Assembly (NCBI GenBank): GCA_015060765.1
Contig: SUXW01000023.1
Location: 1 to 44,312, forward strand
From: Bacteroides sp.
GTDB lineage: Bacteria; Bacteroidota; Bacteroidia; Bacteroidales; Bacteroidaceae
DNA: 44,312 bases
Reading direction: 5' to 3'
Numbering within the stretch: the first letter of the stretch is position 1; each line of letters begins with the position of its first letter. Of the stretch, positions 44,181 through 44,312 are shown in pieces. The notes beneath the pieces are model-generated. The model had not been told where the DNA came from. It ran no database searches and saw nothing but the letters and a program-made list of their open reading frames with translations. The position numbers and the translations under genes are program-made.

Positions 44181-44312
44181 ATGCTTACGATATTAGTAAT
44201 ATTTGGACTGAGATTCTATTTTTATGCGGATGAACATTTACCAATTCATGTGCATTTGGAAAATGGAGATGGTTTAGCTAAGATAGAATTAGAGCCAGAA
44301 ATTAAATTGGTA
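44181..44312 (+). CDS. DUF4160 protein (partial, runs off the window)
   Basis: The first 44 codons match DUF4160: GLRFYFYADEHLPIHVHLEN followed by GDGLAKIELEP, with the EH-x-P-x-HVH core intact. Proteins of this family are small (about 80 residues) and usually stand before a DUF2442 gene in a toxin-antitoxin-like pair. The ATG at 44181 lies 21 bp after the -7 box. The DUF2442 partner would be just beyond the right edge; a lone DUF2442 gene is at the other end of the window. Confidence 0.85.
   Translation, partial: MLTILVIFGLRFYFYADEHLPIHVHLENGDGLAKIELEPEIKLV

Overview
The window is a chromosomal segment of a Bacteroidales bacterium, most likely Bacteroides or a close relative such as Phocaeicola or Mediterranea. 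The sequence signs are promoters of the Bacteroidetes type (TTTG or TTG, 19-21 bp, TAnnTTTG) before many genes, a Bacteroidales-1 type (6S-like) RNA just downstream of rplT, GldE, NigD-like and PrcB-like lipoproteins, a DUF5686 remnant, secreted plant-glycan enzymes, and AT-rich intergenic DNA. The species cannot be named from what is visible.

Layout. 1-7300 is accessory and partly decayed. It holds a DUF1493 acyl-carrier-like gene, two paralogous PrcB-like lipoproteins, a DUF1593 nucleoside-hydrolase-like glycan protein and a PL1 pectate lyase. Among these lie fragments of an AAA/DUF4143 ATPase and a DUF5686 barrel, a lone DUF2442 gene, duplicated intergenic segments (108 bp and about 54 bp) and a 41-bp tandem repeat array. 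7340-13165 carries an AlaX-like editing domain, a PAS histidine kinase, tRNA-Thr(CGU) with a membrane-anchored NUC1-type nuclease gene starting 5 nt behind it, a GH51 arabinofuranosidase and MltG. 13158-20681 is a long minus-strand translation block: ruvX, def, a TPR protein, thrS, infC, rpmI, rplT, then the 6S-like RNA and an EFR1-type flavodoxin/ferredoxin gene. 20819-28020 has a SPOR lipoprotein, a holin-like membrane gene, an ABC exporter, a XylE-type sugar symporter, a DUF308 protein, a Spy-like DUF4890 protein and L-asparaginase I. 28024-30993 is a large GH2 enzyme. 31138-34706 is the minus-strand set mutY, ssb, gldE, phosphopantetheinyl transferase. 34861-39267 runs on the plus strand: HU, a 29-residue COX24-like basic protein, RNase E/G, a sugar-kinase/RapZ-C fusion and a MurU-like nucleotidyltransferase. 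39264-41773 holds smpB, a Yip1-family protein, a NigD-like lipoprotein and a DUF4375 protein on the minus strand. 42014-43744 is the NifU-like / GGGtGRT pair. The right end has a frameshifted small gene and the 5' part of a DUF4160 gene.

How the genes may work together. The pectate lyase, DUF1593 protein, GH51, GH2 and XylE-type symporter fit pectin, arabinan and galactan use, but no SusC/SusD pair is present, so this is not a classical polysaccharide utilisation locus. The RNase E/G, kinase-RapZ-C and MurU-like genes suggest a link between amino-sugar recycling and RNA decay that has not, to my knowledge, been defined in this phylum. The NifU-like/GGGtGRT pair looks highly expressed and has no assigned function. 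These two sets, together with the 6S-like RNA whose terminator lies directly before the EFR1 gene, are the best leads for an undescribed system.
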